64,000 nt of DNA. Origin: Rhodobiaceae bacterium. GTDB taxonomy: Bacteria > Pseudomonadota > Alphaproteobacteria > Parvibaculales > Parvibaculaceae. The stretch covers positions 2,840,001-2,904,000 of the forward strand of contig CP030277.1 of assembly GCA_003330885.1 (NCBI GenBank), given 5' to 3'. Both the position numbers and the translations under genes were made by a program. Positions 1 through 8,039 of the stretch are shown here, piece by piece. The notes below the pieces were generated by a model. That model ran no database searches. It saw only the letters and a program-made list of their open reading frames with translations, and had not been told where the DNA came from. Every line of letters starts with the position of its first letter. Position 1 is the stretch's first letter.

Positions 1-117
1 CATAACAGCAGTGAAATTGAAGCCCTTCTAGGCTATCGTGGACGATCTGAGATGATCCACCGGGACGATCTTGTCCTCAAGAAAACCCTCAGAACCGAAG
101 ACACCAACCCAAAGTAG
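1..117 (+). CDS. proB: Glutamate 5-kinase, C-terminal end (partial)
   Basis: Frame 1 is open from the window edge to a TAG at 115-117 and encodes the last 38 residues of a protein. The tail contains [17 protein letters not shown], which matches the end of the C-terminal PUA domain of bacterial glutamate 5-kinase. That enzyme phosphorylates glutamate in the first step of proline synthesis. proA follows 16 bp downstream on the same strand, the usual proBA order, which supports the call. The kinase domain lies outside the window, so nothing can be said about its integrity. Confidence 0.88.
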   Translation, partial: HNSSEIEALLGYRGRSEMIHRDDLVLKKTLRTEDTNPK

Positions 118-133
118 AAATGGGGATAAGGCT

Positions 134-1423
134 ATGAGCATCGCCGACCTGAATGCAGCAAATGACGATATTGAGGCCATCATGGCAGATATCGGCGCGC
201 GTGCCCGCGCTGCCGCAAAACAGCTCGCGACCATTCCGACCAAGCAAAAAGATGCAGCCCTTCTGGCAAGTGCCATGCTTGTGCGCGCAAATGCAGGCGA
301 CATCTTGGAAGCCAATGCCAAAGACATGGAAGTTGGCCGCGCAAAAAATCTTTCAGCACCAATGATGGATCGCCTGATGCTGGACGATGCACGCATTGAG
401 GCAATTGCCAAAGGCATTGAAGACGTCGCAGGCCTGAAAGACCCAGTTGGCGATGTGATGGCAGATTGGGAGCAACCCAGCGGGCTCAACATTTCCCGTG
501 TCCGCGTGCCCCTTGGTGTCATTGGCGTGATCTATGAAAGCCGCCCCAATGTAACCGCAGATGCCGCAGTTCTTTGTCTGAAAGCGGGGAATGCAGCTAT
601 CCTTCGCGGCGGCTCCGAAAGCTTTCATTCAAGCCGCGCCATTTTCGAATGCCTCGAAGAAGGCATGGCAGCCGCAAACCTGCCTGACGGCGCCGTTCAA
701 ATCGTACCAACAACAGACCGCGCGGCAGTTGGCGAAATGCTCAAAGGCCTGGACGGCAATCTCGACCTCATCATTCCACGCGGCGGGCGGTCACTGGTCG
801 AGCGCGTACAGAACGAAGCCCGCGTTCCTGTCTTCGCGCACTTGGATGGTATTTGCCACGTCTACGTAGACCGTGATGCCGACACTAAGATGGCACAGGA
901 AATTGTTGTAAACGCCAAGATGCGTCGCACGGCCATTTGCGGTGCCGCAGAAACAGTGCTTATCGACAAGGCTGGCGCTGACAAAAACCTCGCACCTGTT
1001 ATTGCAAGCCTGATCGACGCAGGTTGTGAAGTCCGCGGCGACGATGCTAGCCAGGCTGCTGACGCCCGCGTAAAGCCTGCAACGGATCAGGACTATGGGA
1101 CTGAATTTCTCGATGCGATCATATCCATCGCTGTCGTAGACGATGTGAAAGACGCGATGCACCACATCAGCGAGCACGGCTCGGACCACACCGATTGCAT
1201 TGTGACCGATAACGCCGAAACCGCAGCACGCTTCCTCAATGAAGTTGATAGCGCCATCGTCCTGCACAATGCGTCCACACAATATGCCGACGGCGGAGAG
1301 TTTGGCATGGGCGCAGAGATCGGAATTGCCACTGGCAAGTTTCATGCGCGCGGACCTGTTGGCCTGGAGCAGCTCACCAGCTTTAAGTATCAGGTGCGCG
1401 GCAGCGGCCAGGCCCGTCCGTAA
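134..1423 (+). CDS. proA: Gamma-glutamyl phosphate reductase
   Basis: The 429-residue protein is the NADPH-dependent glutamate-5-semialdehyde dehydrogenase of proline synthesis, an aldehyde-dehydrogenase-fold enzyme acting in the cytosol. Family segments seen are [36 protein letters not shown] and the catalytic cysteine region [10 protein letters not shown]. The reading frame stays open back to 71, but that start lies inside proB. ATG 134 is preceded by GGGGATAAGG and gives the usual family length, so it was chosen. It forms an operon with proB, and nadD starts 10 bp after its stop. Confidence 0.95.
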   Translation: MSIADLNAANDDIEAIMADIGARARAAAKQLATIPTKQKDAALLASAMLVRANAGDILEANAKDMEVGRAKNLSAPMMDRLMLDDARIEAIAKGIEDVAGLKDPVGDVMADWEQPSGLNISRVRVPLGVIGVIYESRPNVTADAAVLCLKAGNAAILRGGSESFHSSRAIFECLEEGMAAANLPDGAVQIVPTTDRAAVGEMLKGLDGNLDLIIPRGGRSLVERVQNEARVPVFAHLDGICHVYVDRDADTKMAQEIVVNAKMRRTAICGAAETVLIDKAGADKNLAPVIASLIDAGCEVRGDDASQAADARVKPATDQDYGTEFLDAIISIAVVDDVKDAMHHISEHGSDHTDCIVTDNAETAARFLNEVDSAIVLHNASTQYADGGEFGMGAEIGIATGKFHARGPVGLEQLTSFKYQVRGSGQARP

Positions 1424-1432
1424 CGCCGCACC

Positions 1433-2023
1433 GTGAAACTCCCTCTCGCAACCAGTCCAGGCCTGAAAGTTGGGTTGCTCGGCGGCTCGTTTAACCCCGC
1501 CCATGAAGGCCACAGACTTGTTTCTTTGATGGCGTTGCGCCAATTGCAGCTTGATCAGGTCTGGTGGCTCGTCTCACCGCAAAACCCCCTCAAATCGGAA
1601 AGCGATATGGCACCGCTTGACCAGAGACTGAGGGGCGCAGAAAAGCGTGCGGCTCATCCAAAAATCATCACCACCGATATTGAAGCTCATCTTGGCACCC
1701 GCTTCACGGTCGATACCGTGGCAGCCCTTCAGCACCGTTACGCCCAGGTTCACTTCGTATGGCTCATGGGTGCCGACAATATGATCCAGCTGCCCCGCTG
1801 GGCGAAATGGCGTGAGCTGGTTGAAACCATCCCCATGGCGATCTATCCCCGCCCGGGTTTTAACTTGAAGGCCCGCCTGTCACCTGCCGCCACAACCTAC
1901 AGATCCAGCTGGTTAGACGCGTCCGATGCCGCACGGCTTCCTAGACTTAAAGCACCGGCCTTTTGCTTCCTGGAAGGTCCTCAGAATCCAATTTCTGCCA
2001 CGAGGCTGCGCCACGAGACATAA
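1433..2023 (+). CDS. nadD: Nicotinate-nucleotide adenylyltransferase
   Basis: The 196-residue nucleotidyltransferase makes deamido-NAD from nicotinate mononucleotide and ATP. The nucleotide-binding motif GGSFNPAHEGH (the HxGH signature) is near residues 18-28, WLMGADNM is central, and the ISATRLR signature is almost at the C-terminus. The start is GTG 1433, 10 bp after proA, which suggests co-transcription. Linkage of nadD to rsfS and rlmH is widely conserved. The C-terminus stops just after the ISxTxxR motif, as in other short alphaproteobacterial NadD proteins. Confidence 0.93.
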   Translation: MKLPLATSPGLKVGLLGGSFNPAHEGHRLVSLMALRQLQLDQVWWLVSPQNPLKSESDMAPLDQRLRGAEKRAAHPKIITTDIEAHLGTRFTVDTVAALQHRYAQVHFVWLMGADNMIQLPRWAKWRELVETIPMAIYPRPGFNLKARLSPAATTYRSSWLDASDAARLPRLKAPAFCFLEGPQNPISATRLRHET

Positions 2024-2212
2024 GTTCCCTTCGTCGCCATCATCTAAGCCATTGAAAACAATAAACATTTCACTGAATCCGTCATTCATGCGGGGTTTCA
2101 TTGAATTGTCGCGGGCAAGCAGTCATATTTCCCGTGAGAGCCGTGAGCTGCGTCTCTCGCAGAGGCCAAAAGCCCCTGCTGTCGTCATGCATAGGGACCC
2201 CGATTTGGGGAC

Positions 2213-2218
2213 AAGGAG
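2213..2218 (+). promoter_or_regulatory. Shine-Dalgarno placed for a CTG start of rsfS
   Basis: AAGGAG at 2213-2218 is the strongest ribosome-binding site in the gap before rsfS. It lies 21 nt before the first ATG (2240), which is too far, but 6 nt before an in-frame CTG at 2225. This suggests initiation at CTG or use of a later ATG. It is an inference from spacing only. Confidence 0.4.
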
Positions 2219-2239
2219 TTATCCCTGAGCGCTCAAAAC

Positions 2240-2665
2240 ATGGACTCTTCAGTCCAATCTCAGTCACCTGCGGGCAGCAAAGCCCCCACGTCGGCTGGAG
2301 AAAAATCAACCCAAGCCCAATCAAACGCAATGCTCGATCTCGTTCTGACTTGTCTCGACGATGACAAGGCCGAGGAGATTGTGTCGATCAACCTTGAGGG
2401 AAAATCTGCGATCGCCGACCACATGGTCGTCGCTAGTGGTCGCTCTCAACGACATGTAGGCGCATTGGCGGATCACCTGACACGGCGCATGAAAGAGGAA
2501 GGTCTCGGAAACGCGCGCGTAGAAGGACTGCAGCAATCTGATTGGGTACTGATCGATGGCGGCGATGTGATCATTCACATCTTCCGGCCAGAGGTTCGCG
2601 AGTTCTACAAGTTGGAAAAGATGTGGTCGGCCGATGTAACGGCTGAGCGGATCGCCATCAGCTAG
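2240..2665 (+). CDS. rsfS: Ribosomal silencing factor RsfS
   Basis: RsfS binds ribosomal protein uL14 and blocks joining of the subunits, lowering translation when nutrients are scarce. The conserved core starts around residue 31 (LDLVLTCLDDDKAEEI) and runs through ADHMVVASGRSQRHV, VEGLQQSDWVLIDGGDVIIHIF and FYKLEKMW. The first 30 residues are Ser/Gln/Ala-rich and not part of the fold. The start is uncertain: ATG 2240 has no well-placed ribosome site, an in-frame CTG at 2225 does, and ATG 2330 begins right at the core. rlmH follows 6 bp after the stop, which is the normal rsfS-rlmH pair. Confidence 0.92.
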   Translation: MDSSVQSQSPAGSKAPTSAGEKSTQAQSNAMLDLVLTCLDDDKAEEIVSINLEGKSAIADHMVVASGRSQRHVGALADHLTRRMKEEGLGNARVEGLQQSDWVLIDGGDVIIHIFRPEVREFYKLEKMWSADVTAERIAIS

Positions 2666-2671
2666 ACCGCG

Positions 2672-3157
2672 ATGCGGGTAGAGATTATTGCCGTGGGCCG
2701 GATGAAGCCGGGCCCCGAGAAGGACCTTTTCGACAATTTCGCAAAACGGTTTGATGGTCAGGGCAAGTCCTTGAGCCTCGGGCCGCTGGTTCTCACCGAA
2801 GTAGAAGAGAAGAAAAACCTTGGACGCGCAGAACTTGCTGCCCGAGAAGGTGAAAAGATTCTCCAAGCCCTGCCCAAAGGCGCAAAACTTATCGTCCTTG
2901 ACGAACGCGGGCGCTCCTTGAAAAGCAAAGAATTTTCCCAGAAACTCAGCCTGTGGCGTGACGAGGGTGCGCCCGCCTGTGCATTCGTGATTGGCGGCGC
3001 AGGCGGTTTAAGCGATGACGTTAGGAACCGCGCAGATTTCAAGCTCTCATTCGGGAGCCAAACATGGCCACATATGATGGCGCGGGTTATGTTGTCTGAA
3101 CAATTGTACCGAGCAGCAACAATTATCGCAGGCCATCCCTACCACCGTGATGAGTAG
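2672..3157 (+). CDS. rlmH: 23S rRNA (pseudouridine-1915-N3)-methyltransferase
   Basis: This 161-residue SPOUT-fold enzyme methylates pseudouridine 1915 in helix 69 of 23S rRNA, using S-adenosylmethionine, on assembled 70S ribosomes. It starts with RVEIIAVGRMKPGPE. The SAM-binding knot shows as FVIGGAGGLSDDV, and the protein ends in the family tail EQLYRAATIIAGHPYHRDE. Length is typical. It is almost certainly co-translated with rsfS upstream. A possible terminator 44 bp downstream separates it from the gpmI-envC-ctpA operon. Confidence 0.96.
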   Translation: MRVEIIAVGRMKPGPEKDLFDNFAKRFDGQGKSLSLGPLVLTEVEEKKNLGRAELAAREGEKILQALPKGAKLIVLDERGRSLKSKEFSQKLSLWRDEGAPACAFVIGGAGGLSDDVRNRADFKLSFGSQTWPHMMARVMLSEQLYRAATIIAGHPYHRDE

Positions 3158-3200
3158 ATAGACCCTCGACTCTGGACAGGATATGACCTGCTCAGTAGGG

Positions 3201-3237
3201 TCGCTCCCTTCCCATCGGTGAAGAGCGATTCTTTTTT
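3201..3237 (+). terminator. Possible Rho-independent terminator after rlmH
   Basis: TCGCTC (3201-3206) can pair with GAGCGA (3223-3228), and an inner TTC/GAA extends the stem past a 2-nt bulge. The stem is followed by TTCTTTTTT. It would end the proBA-rlmH transcript. The stem is modest, so the call is tentative. Confidence 0.5.
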
Positions 3238-3295
3238 CCGCACTGGCAGTTACGCCAGCGCATTGAGACCCAAAGACTTCAGGAGAGACACTTAA

Positions 3296-4879
3296 ATGGC
3301 GCGCGCGACAAGCATAGAACCCGTCGTACTTGCCATTCTGGACGGATGGGGAAATCGCGCTGACACAGATGGAAACGCAATTGCCAATGCCAAGACACCC
3401 ATCTTCGATCGTCTAGCTGCACGCGGAATGCGAACAATGTTGGCCGCAAGCGGAGAAGCTGTGGGCCTCGGCCCTGATCAGCCGGGCAACTTGGAAGCCG
3501 GACACCGTGCCATCGGTGCTGGCCGGACAGAACCGCAATTTGCGGTGCGCGTAAATGCAGCTTTTGCAGGTGATGGACCCGAACCCATTGCAGACAATAG
3601 AGAGCTGCAGGATCTCATCTTGAAGGCGCGCAGCGTCGGCGGTGCCATCCATCTCGTCGGTTTGATCTCACCTGCAGGCGTTGAGGGGCACCAATATCAT
3701 TTGGCTGTGCTTGCAGCACTCATGAGCCACGAAGGCGTGCAGGTCTGGATCCATGCGATTCTGGATGGCGAGGATGCAGGCGCGCAGAGTGGTGCTGACT
3801 GTCTCGGCGAGTTTCTCCATGACATTGAGGGAGCTGATAATGCGCAACTCGTGTCAGTCATGGGACGCCGCTACGCCTTTGATCGGCTCCAACGCGAAGG
3901 ACAGACCGGCCTTGCCTTGAAGGCAATCGTGGAAGCCGGAGCTGTGTCGGTCGACTACGCCGTGCCTTATATCGCTGAGTGTTACGAAAAGGGTCTTTGC
4001 GACGCCGACATTCCACCGGCCATTCTTACTGGCTACGGAGGTCTGCGTCAGGATGATGCGTTGTTGCTCGCCCTTTTGCGCGCCGATGGCGCAGCACCTT
4101 TAATGGCGGCCTTGTCAGCTACACCCAAGACTTCAGCGATCAGCATTGCACCAGTAGAGCTTTCGGCGGTTTGCAGTCTCACACCTCTCGCTTACCCCTT
4201 GCGCGACCAAATACCCTCTCTTTTTGAGGAGAGCCGCTTAAACGGAACCTTGAGCGAAGCGCTCGCAACCGCCGGAAAAAGACAACTCTACATATCCGAT
4301 GAAGCATCTCCCTTCGCATTGGGCACCTATCAGCTCTGTGGCAGACCCGCTGCCTTTGAAGGCGAGACGCACATCGCGCTGCCAAGCCCCAAACGCCAGC
4401 AGTTTGAGAAAAAACCTGAGCTAGCAGCCTTAGACCTGGCAAATGAAACCGTGAGCGCTGTGAAAGCAGGCAGCGCCGATGCCATCATCGTACACTTCCC
4501 GAATGTTGGGCTCGCCGCCCGCACCGGTGACCCGGCCTTGGTGAAGAAGGCGGCAGAAATTGTCGACAAGGCACTCGGGAAGATCACAGCCATTCTGGAG
4601 AAGCGCGGCGGCACCCTGATGATTACGGCCTCTCATGGGAACGCTGAAGACATGCGCGCCGACGATACGGGAAAAGCCAATGCGCGAAACACCCGGGCCG
4701 CTGTACCGCTCGTGATCGACGGACCACCAGCCGCAATGGTAGACATTGCTTTGAAGCCTGGCCGTCTGGAAGATGTAGCACCGACACTCCTGGCGCTCTT
4801 CAATGCACCCCCGCCACAGGAGATGTCCGGCATGTCACTCCTGGTGTCCAATGAGGCGGAGGCCCATGAGGCCGTTTAG
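3296..4879 (+). CDS. GpmI-like protein with a dismantled active site (iPGM pseudoenzyme)
   Basis: The 527 residues align over the full length with cofactor-independent phosphoglycerate mutase: LDGWG at 15-19, GNAIANAKTP, GNxExGH at 64-70, IGAGR, GRRYAFDR, and the ITA(x)HGNAEDM and VAPTLLAL regions. The reactive serine of GNSEVGH is Leu66. Judged against known iPGM sites, the Asp of ADHGNAE is Ser446, the Asp and His of the PDMVGHTG motif are Gly405 and Arg409, the late metal-binding His is Asn465, the substrate His of GGVHSH is Glu130 and the Arg of DGRD is Glu159. Asp16 and His447 remain. The frame is intact, so this is drift rather than a frameshift. Mutase activity is very unlikely. It overlaps the EnvC-like gene by 14 bp, in the same order as the E. 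coli gpmM-envC-yibQ operon. No signal peptide is seen, so it is probably cytosolic. The start has AGGAG well placed upstream. Confidence 0.85.
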   Translation: MARATSIEPVVLAILDGWGNRADTDGNAIANAKTPIFDRLAARGMRTMLAASGEAVGLGPDQPGNLEAGHRAIGAGRTEPQFAVRVNAAFAGDGPEPIADNRELQDLILKARSVGGAIHLVGLISPAGVEGHQYHLAVLAALMSHEGVQVWIHAILDGEDAGAQSGADCLGEFLHDIEGADNAQLVSVMGRRYAFDRLQREGQTGLALKAIVEAGAVSVDYAVPYIAECYEKGLCDADIPPAILTGYGGLRQDDALLLALLRADGAAPLMAALSATPKTSAISIAPVELSAVCSLTPLAYPLRDQIPSLFEESRLNGTLSEALATAGKRQLYISDEASPFALGTYQLCGRPAAFEGETHIALPSPKRQQFEKKPELAALDLANETVSAVKAGSADAIIVHFPNVGLAARTGDPALVKKAAEIVDKALGKITAILEKRGGTLMITASHGNAEDMRADDTGKANARNTRAAVPLVIDGPPAAMVDIALKPGRLEDVAPTLLALFNAPPPQEMSGMSLLVSNEAEAHEAV

Positions 4880-6149
4880 CACAGCCTGCACCCTGACCGG
4901 TGCGACACTGGTGAGTATGGGCCTTGCCATAGGCCTTCCATCATTTGCGAATGAAACGGACCCGACACGCCTTCAGGAACTGGAAGGCGAAATCGAAGAT
5001 CGGGTCGAGCGTCGCAAACAGTTGGAGGCAGAGGCAAATGCACTCGCCGATGAAGTGCAAGACATCCGCCAACAGCTCATTGAAGCTGCTGCCAGAGTCC
5101 AAGCCCGTGAACGCGACGTAACTGATTCAGAGACCAGGCTCGCAGGCCTCGAAGCAGCTCAGGCCGTGCTCCTGGCACAGCTGGAAACGCGGCGCGCTGA
5201 GCTGACAGATACACTCGCCGCCCTGCAGCGGCTTGACCGAAATCCGCCCCCAGCGCTCGCGGTGCGCCCGGACGATGCAGTGTCAGCGATGCGAAGTGCC
5301 CTGTTGCTGTCAACCATTGTGCCCAAGCTCGAGAAAGACGCTCGAGAGATACGCGAACGCCTGGAAGAATTGGAAACGGTCAAAGCAGATCTGGTCGCCG
5401 AACAAGAGACATTTGACACAGCCTCTCTTGATCTGTCCGGAGAACGAGAAAAACTGAACCAACTACTGAAAGCCAAAGTCACGGCACAAGCCGCCGCGCG
5501 GGCCCTGGCTGAGGAAGAAGCGGCAGCTCTTGCCACACTTTCTCGTGAGGCAGAAAGTCTTAAAGACCTGATCGCACGCCTGGAAGCGCGGGCAGCAAGC
5601 AGAACGCCTGTCCCTCGCCCCACCTTCACCGAACCGGCAGTGCCCGCCGCCACAGACCCCATACCGGCCGAACGCCAGGTGGCAGCACTTGCCCCCAATC
5701 TCGCCCCAAGCCACCTCTTTTCGGCGTCCAAAGGGCTTATCAGGCCGCCTGTCGAGGGAATTACGCTCGGACGCTATGGAACCGATGATGGCGTTGGCGG
5801 AACGGTACAAGGGTTAACGCTTGAGACCCGGCCTGAAGCGCCAGTTACGGCCCCATTTGACGGCAGAATAGCTTTTGCCGGACCCTTTAGGCGCTACGGG
5901 CAACTCTTGATCCTAGAGGTCGGCGAGGGGTACCATCTGCTCCTTGCGGGCATGACCCGAATCGACGGAATTGTTGGCCAGAATGTGCTGGCAGGAGAAC
6001 CCGTCGGCGCGATGGGGCTGACCCGCTCTGAGGAGTCTTCGAACGCTGGCAGCGACAAGCCGGCGCTCTATATTGAGTTAAGGCGAAACGGAACACCCGT
6101 CGACCCAAGACCCTGGTTTGTCGCAAGTGATAGGAAGGCCCGAGGCTGA
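4866..6149 (+). CDS. envC: EnvC-like murein hydrolase activator (degenerate LytM/M23 domain)
   Basis: The protein has about 427 residues: a signal peptide (about 1-28, ending SFA-NE), a long Glu/Arg/Ala-rich coiled coil (about 30-250), a Pro-rich linker and a C-terminal LytM domain (about 300-425). The LytM domain has DGRIAFAGPFRRYG and ALYIELRRNGTPVDPRPWF but lacks the HxxxD and HxH zinc ligands, as EnvC proteins do. These proteins act in the periplasm and switch on amidases at the division site rather than cutting peptidoglycan themselves. ATG 4866 was preferred to an upstream start deep inside the GpmI-like gene because it leads directly into the signal peptide. The stop overlaps the ctpA start by 1 bp. 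Confidence 0.88.
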   Translation: MRPFSTACTLTGATLVSMGLAIGLPSFANETDPTRLQELEGEIEDRVERRKQLEAEANALADEVQDIRQQLIEAAARVQARERDVTDSETRLAGLEAAQAVLLAQLETRRAELTDTLAALQRLDRNPPPALAVRPDDAVSAMRSALLLSTIVPKLEKDAREIRERLEELETVKADLVAEQETFDTASLDLSGEREKLNQLLKAKVTAQAAARALAEEEAAALATLSREAESLKDLIARLEARAASRTPVPRPTFTEPAVPAATDPIPAERQVAALAPNLAPSHLFSASKGLIRPPVEGITLGRYGTDDGVGGTVQGLTLETRPEAPVTAPFDGRIAFAGPFRRYGQLLILEVGEGYHLLLAGMTRIDGIVGQNVLAGEPVGAMGLTRSEESSNAGSDKPALYIELRRNGTPVDPRPWFVASDRKARG

Positions 6150-7477
6150 TGAATAGGTCCATAATTGCAAGTTTTGCTATTGGTACGCTGGTAGCTGGCG
6201 TCACAGTCTTTGCGCTCCAGCCACTGACCAATGATTCAGCGGCCAATGCAGCCAACTCAGAGACCTATCGCCAGCTCAATCTGTTTGGCGATGTCTTTGA
6301 ACGTGTACGTGCTGACTATGTTGAACCAACAGAAGACTCAGAGCTGATCGACAATGCCATCAACGGCATGCTCCATTCGCTCGACCCGCATTCAAGTTAC
6401 CTAAATCCAAAGAGTTTCCGCGACATGCAGGTGCAGACTCGCGGTGAATTTGGCGGGCTGGGCATTGAAGTCACCATGGAGAACGGCCTGATCAAGGTCG
6501 TCACCCCGATTGACGACACGCCGGCACAGAAAGCCGGCCTGCTGCCTAACGACCTCATCACCCATTTGGATGACACGCCGATCTTGGGTCTGACCCTTGG
6601 CGAGTCGGTCGAAAAAATGCGGGGGCCCGTCGACACAACAATTTCACTCACTGTTCTGCGCGAAGGCGTCGACGAACCGTTTGATGTGAAAGTCACCCGC
6701 GACATCATCACCATTCGTTCCGTCCGCTTCGAACGGGAAGAAGACATCGGCTATATCCGCATTACGAGCTTTAACGAGCAAACCTCAACCGGTTTGGATG
6801 ATGCGATTGAAGAATTGTCCGAGCTCATCGGCGAAGACCGCTTGAAGGGCTATGTCCTTGATCTGCGGAATAATCCTGGTGGCCTCCTTGATCAGGCCAT
6901 TGCGGTCTCAGATGCGTTCCTCGACAAAGGCGAGATCGTTTCAACCCGCGGGCGTCGCACCGAAGAAACACAGCGCTACAATGCCCGTGGCGGGGATAAG
7001 GTCGAGGGCAAACCGGTTATCATTCTGATCAATGGCGGATCAGCCAGCGCATCCGAGATTGTCGCCGGTGCCCTGCAGGACCATGAGCGTGCAACGGTTC
7101 TCGGCACGCGTTCATTCGGCAAAGGCTCCGTCCAGACGATTATTCCACTGGGATCTGATGGCGCCATCCGCCTGACCACAGCGCGGTATTTCACGCCAAG
7201 TGGCACCTCCATTCAGGCCACAGGCATTGAACCAGACATTGAGGTCCACCAGGAAGTCGATGATGAGCGTCAACGCAGAATTACAGGCGAAGCGGCTCTC
7301 CCAGGACACCTGGAAGCAGAGAACGGCAAGGAAGAAGCTTCTGGCTCACCTTCCTACGTCCCAGCAGATCGCGCCGACGACCTTCAGCTGCAATATGCCT
7401 TGGACCTTCTGAATGGCGTTCGGACATATGAAGTGAAAGCAAACACGGACGAACAGAGCGCGACGGTCGCTAACTAA
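6149..7477 (+). CDS. ctpA: Carboxy-terminal processing protease (S41)
   Basis: This 442-residue periplasmic serine protease has an N-terminal signal/anchor (about 5-25), a PDZ domain (about 100-185, with GEFGGLGIEV and PAQKAGLLPNDLI) and an S41 catalytic domain. The Ser-Lys-Gln set is intact by spacing: Ser300 in NGGSASASEI, Lys325 in SFGKG and Gln329. Such proteases trim periplasmic substrates, including murein hydrolases, and are often paired with envC in alphaproteobacteria. The start overlaps the EnvC-like stop by 1 bp, so translation is likely coupled. It is the one clearly active hydrolase in this envelope operon. Confidence 0.94.
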   Translation: MNRSIIASFAIGTLVAGVTVFALQPLTNDSAANAANSETYRQLNLFGDVFERVRADYVEPTEDSELIDNAINGMLHSLDPHSSYLNPKSFRDMQVQTRGEFGGLGIEVTMENGLIKVVTPIDDTPAQKAGLLPNDLITHLDDTPILGLTLGESVEKMRGPVDTTISLTVLREGVDEPFDVKVTRDIITIRSVRFEREEDIGYIRITSFNEQTSTGLDDAIEELSELIGEDRLKGYVLDLRNNPGGLLDQAIAVSDAFLDKGEIVSTRGRRTEETQRYNARGGDKVEGKPVIILINGGSASASEIVAGALQDHERATVLGTRSFGKGSVQTIIPLGSDGAIRLTTARYFTPSGTSIQATGIEPDIEVHQEVDDERQRRITGEAALPGHLEAENGKEEASGSPSYVPADRADDLQLQYALDLLNGVRTYEVKANTDEQSATVAN

Positions 7478-7598
7478 ACAGATACCAGGCAGCAGTAGGA
7501 TGGGAGCGGCAAGCTCTCAACCAACCCGTCGACTGGTAAATTGGAGAAGCCCGGGACATGAGGCCATGTCTCTGGTTTCAAAAAGCGGATAACGCAAG

Positions 7599-8039
7599 GT
7601 GCAGATACGCGACGCTGAAGATGATGACATCAAGGACGTGATTTCGCTTTGGGAACAGTGCGGACTGACACGACCTTGGAATGATCCTCAATCCGACATT
7701 GCTTTGGCGCGACAAACGCCAACATCTAGGCTCATGATCGGCATTGATGAGGACCAGATTGTAGCGACAGCACTTGTCGGGTGCGACGGGCACCGCGGAT
7801 GGCTTTACTACATGGCAGTTGACCCCAATCAGCAAGGCAAGGGCCTGGGCCATAAAATGCTGTCTGCGGCGGAGAAATTCGTCCAGGCTCAAGGCGCTGC
7901 AAAACTCCAGCTGATGGTCCGAACGGACAACACTCAAGCAAGTGGATTCTACCAAACATCAGGATACTTGGCAGAAGATACCACTGTTTTTGGCAAAAGG
8001 TTTGATGGAAAGACATGGGCAGTGCGAGGGGCTGAATAA
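7599..8039 (+). CDS. YpeA-like GNAT acetyltransferase
   Basis: The 146-residue GNAT-fold protein begins at GTG 7599. Landmarks shared with E. coli YpeA are VISLWEQCGLTRPWNDP near the N-terminus, CDGHRGWLYYMAVDP, the acetyl-CoA loop QQGKGLGHKML and a GFYQTSGY-type C-terminal motif. Substrate is unknown. Its stop overlaps the ATG of the next gene by 1 bp, so it belongs to the ctpA-yibQ-like transcription unit although its role there is obscure. The 121-bp gap after ctpA holds a small inverted repeat but no convincing terminator. Confidence 0.85.
   Translation: MQIRDAEDDDIKDVISLWEQCGLTRPWNDPQSDIALARQTPTSRLMIGIDEDQIVATALVGCDGHRGWLYYMAVDPNQQGKGLGHKMLSAAEKFVQAQGAAKLQLMVRTDNTQASGFYQTSGYLAEDTTVFGKRFDGKTWAVRGAE

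Noticed and set aside
71-133. Upstream extension of proA.
   Set aside because: It overlaps the proB coding end in another frame and has no homology; ATG 134 has a ribosome site and normal family length.
3296-4879. Frameshift or sequencing error as the cause of missing GpmI residues.
   Set aside because: The frame is open throughout, the motifs around every changed residue are still readable in phase, and the losses are spread over the whole protein.
7554-7573. GACATG/CATGTC inverted repeat between ctpA and the acetyltransferase as a terminator.
   Set aside because: Only 6 bp with no T-run; the following genes look co-transcribed.
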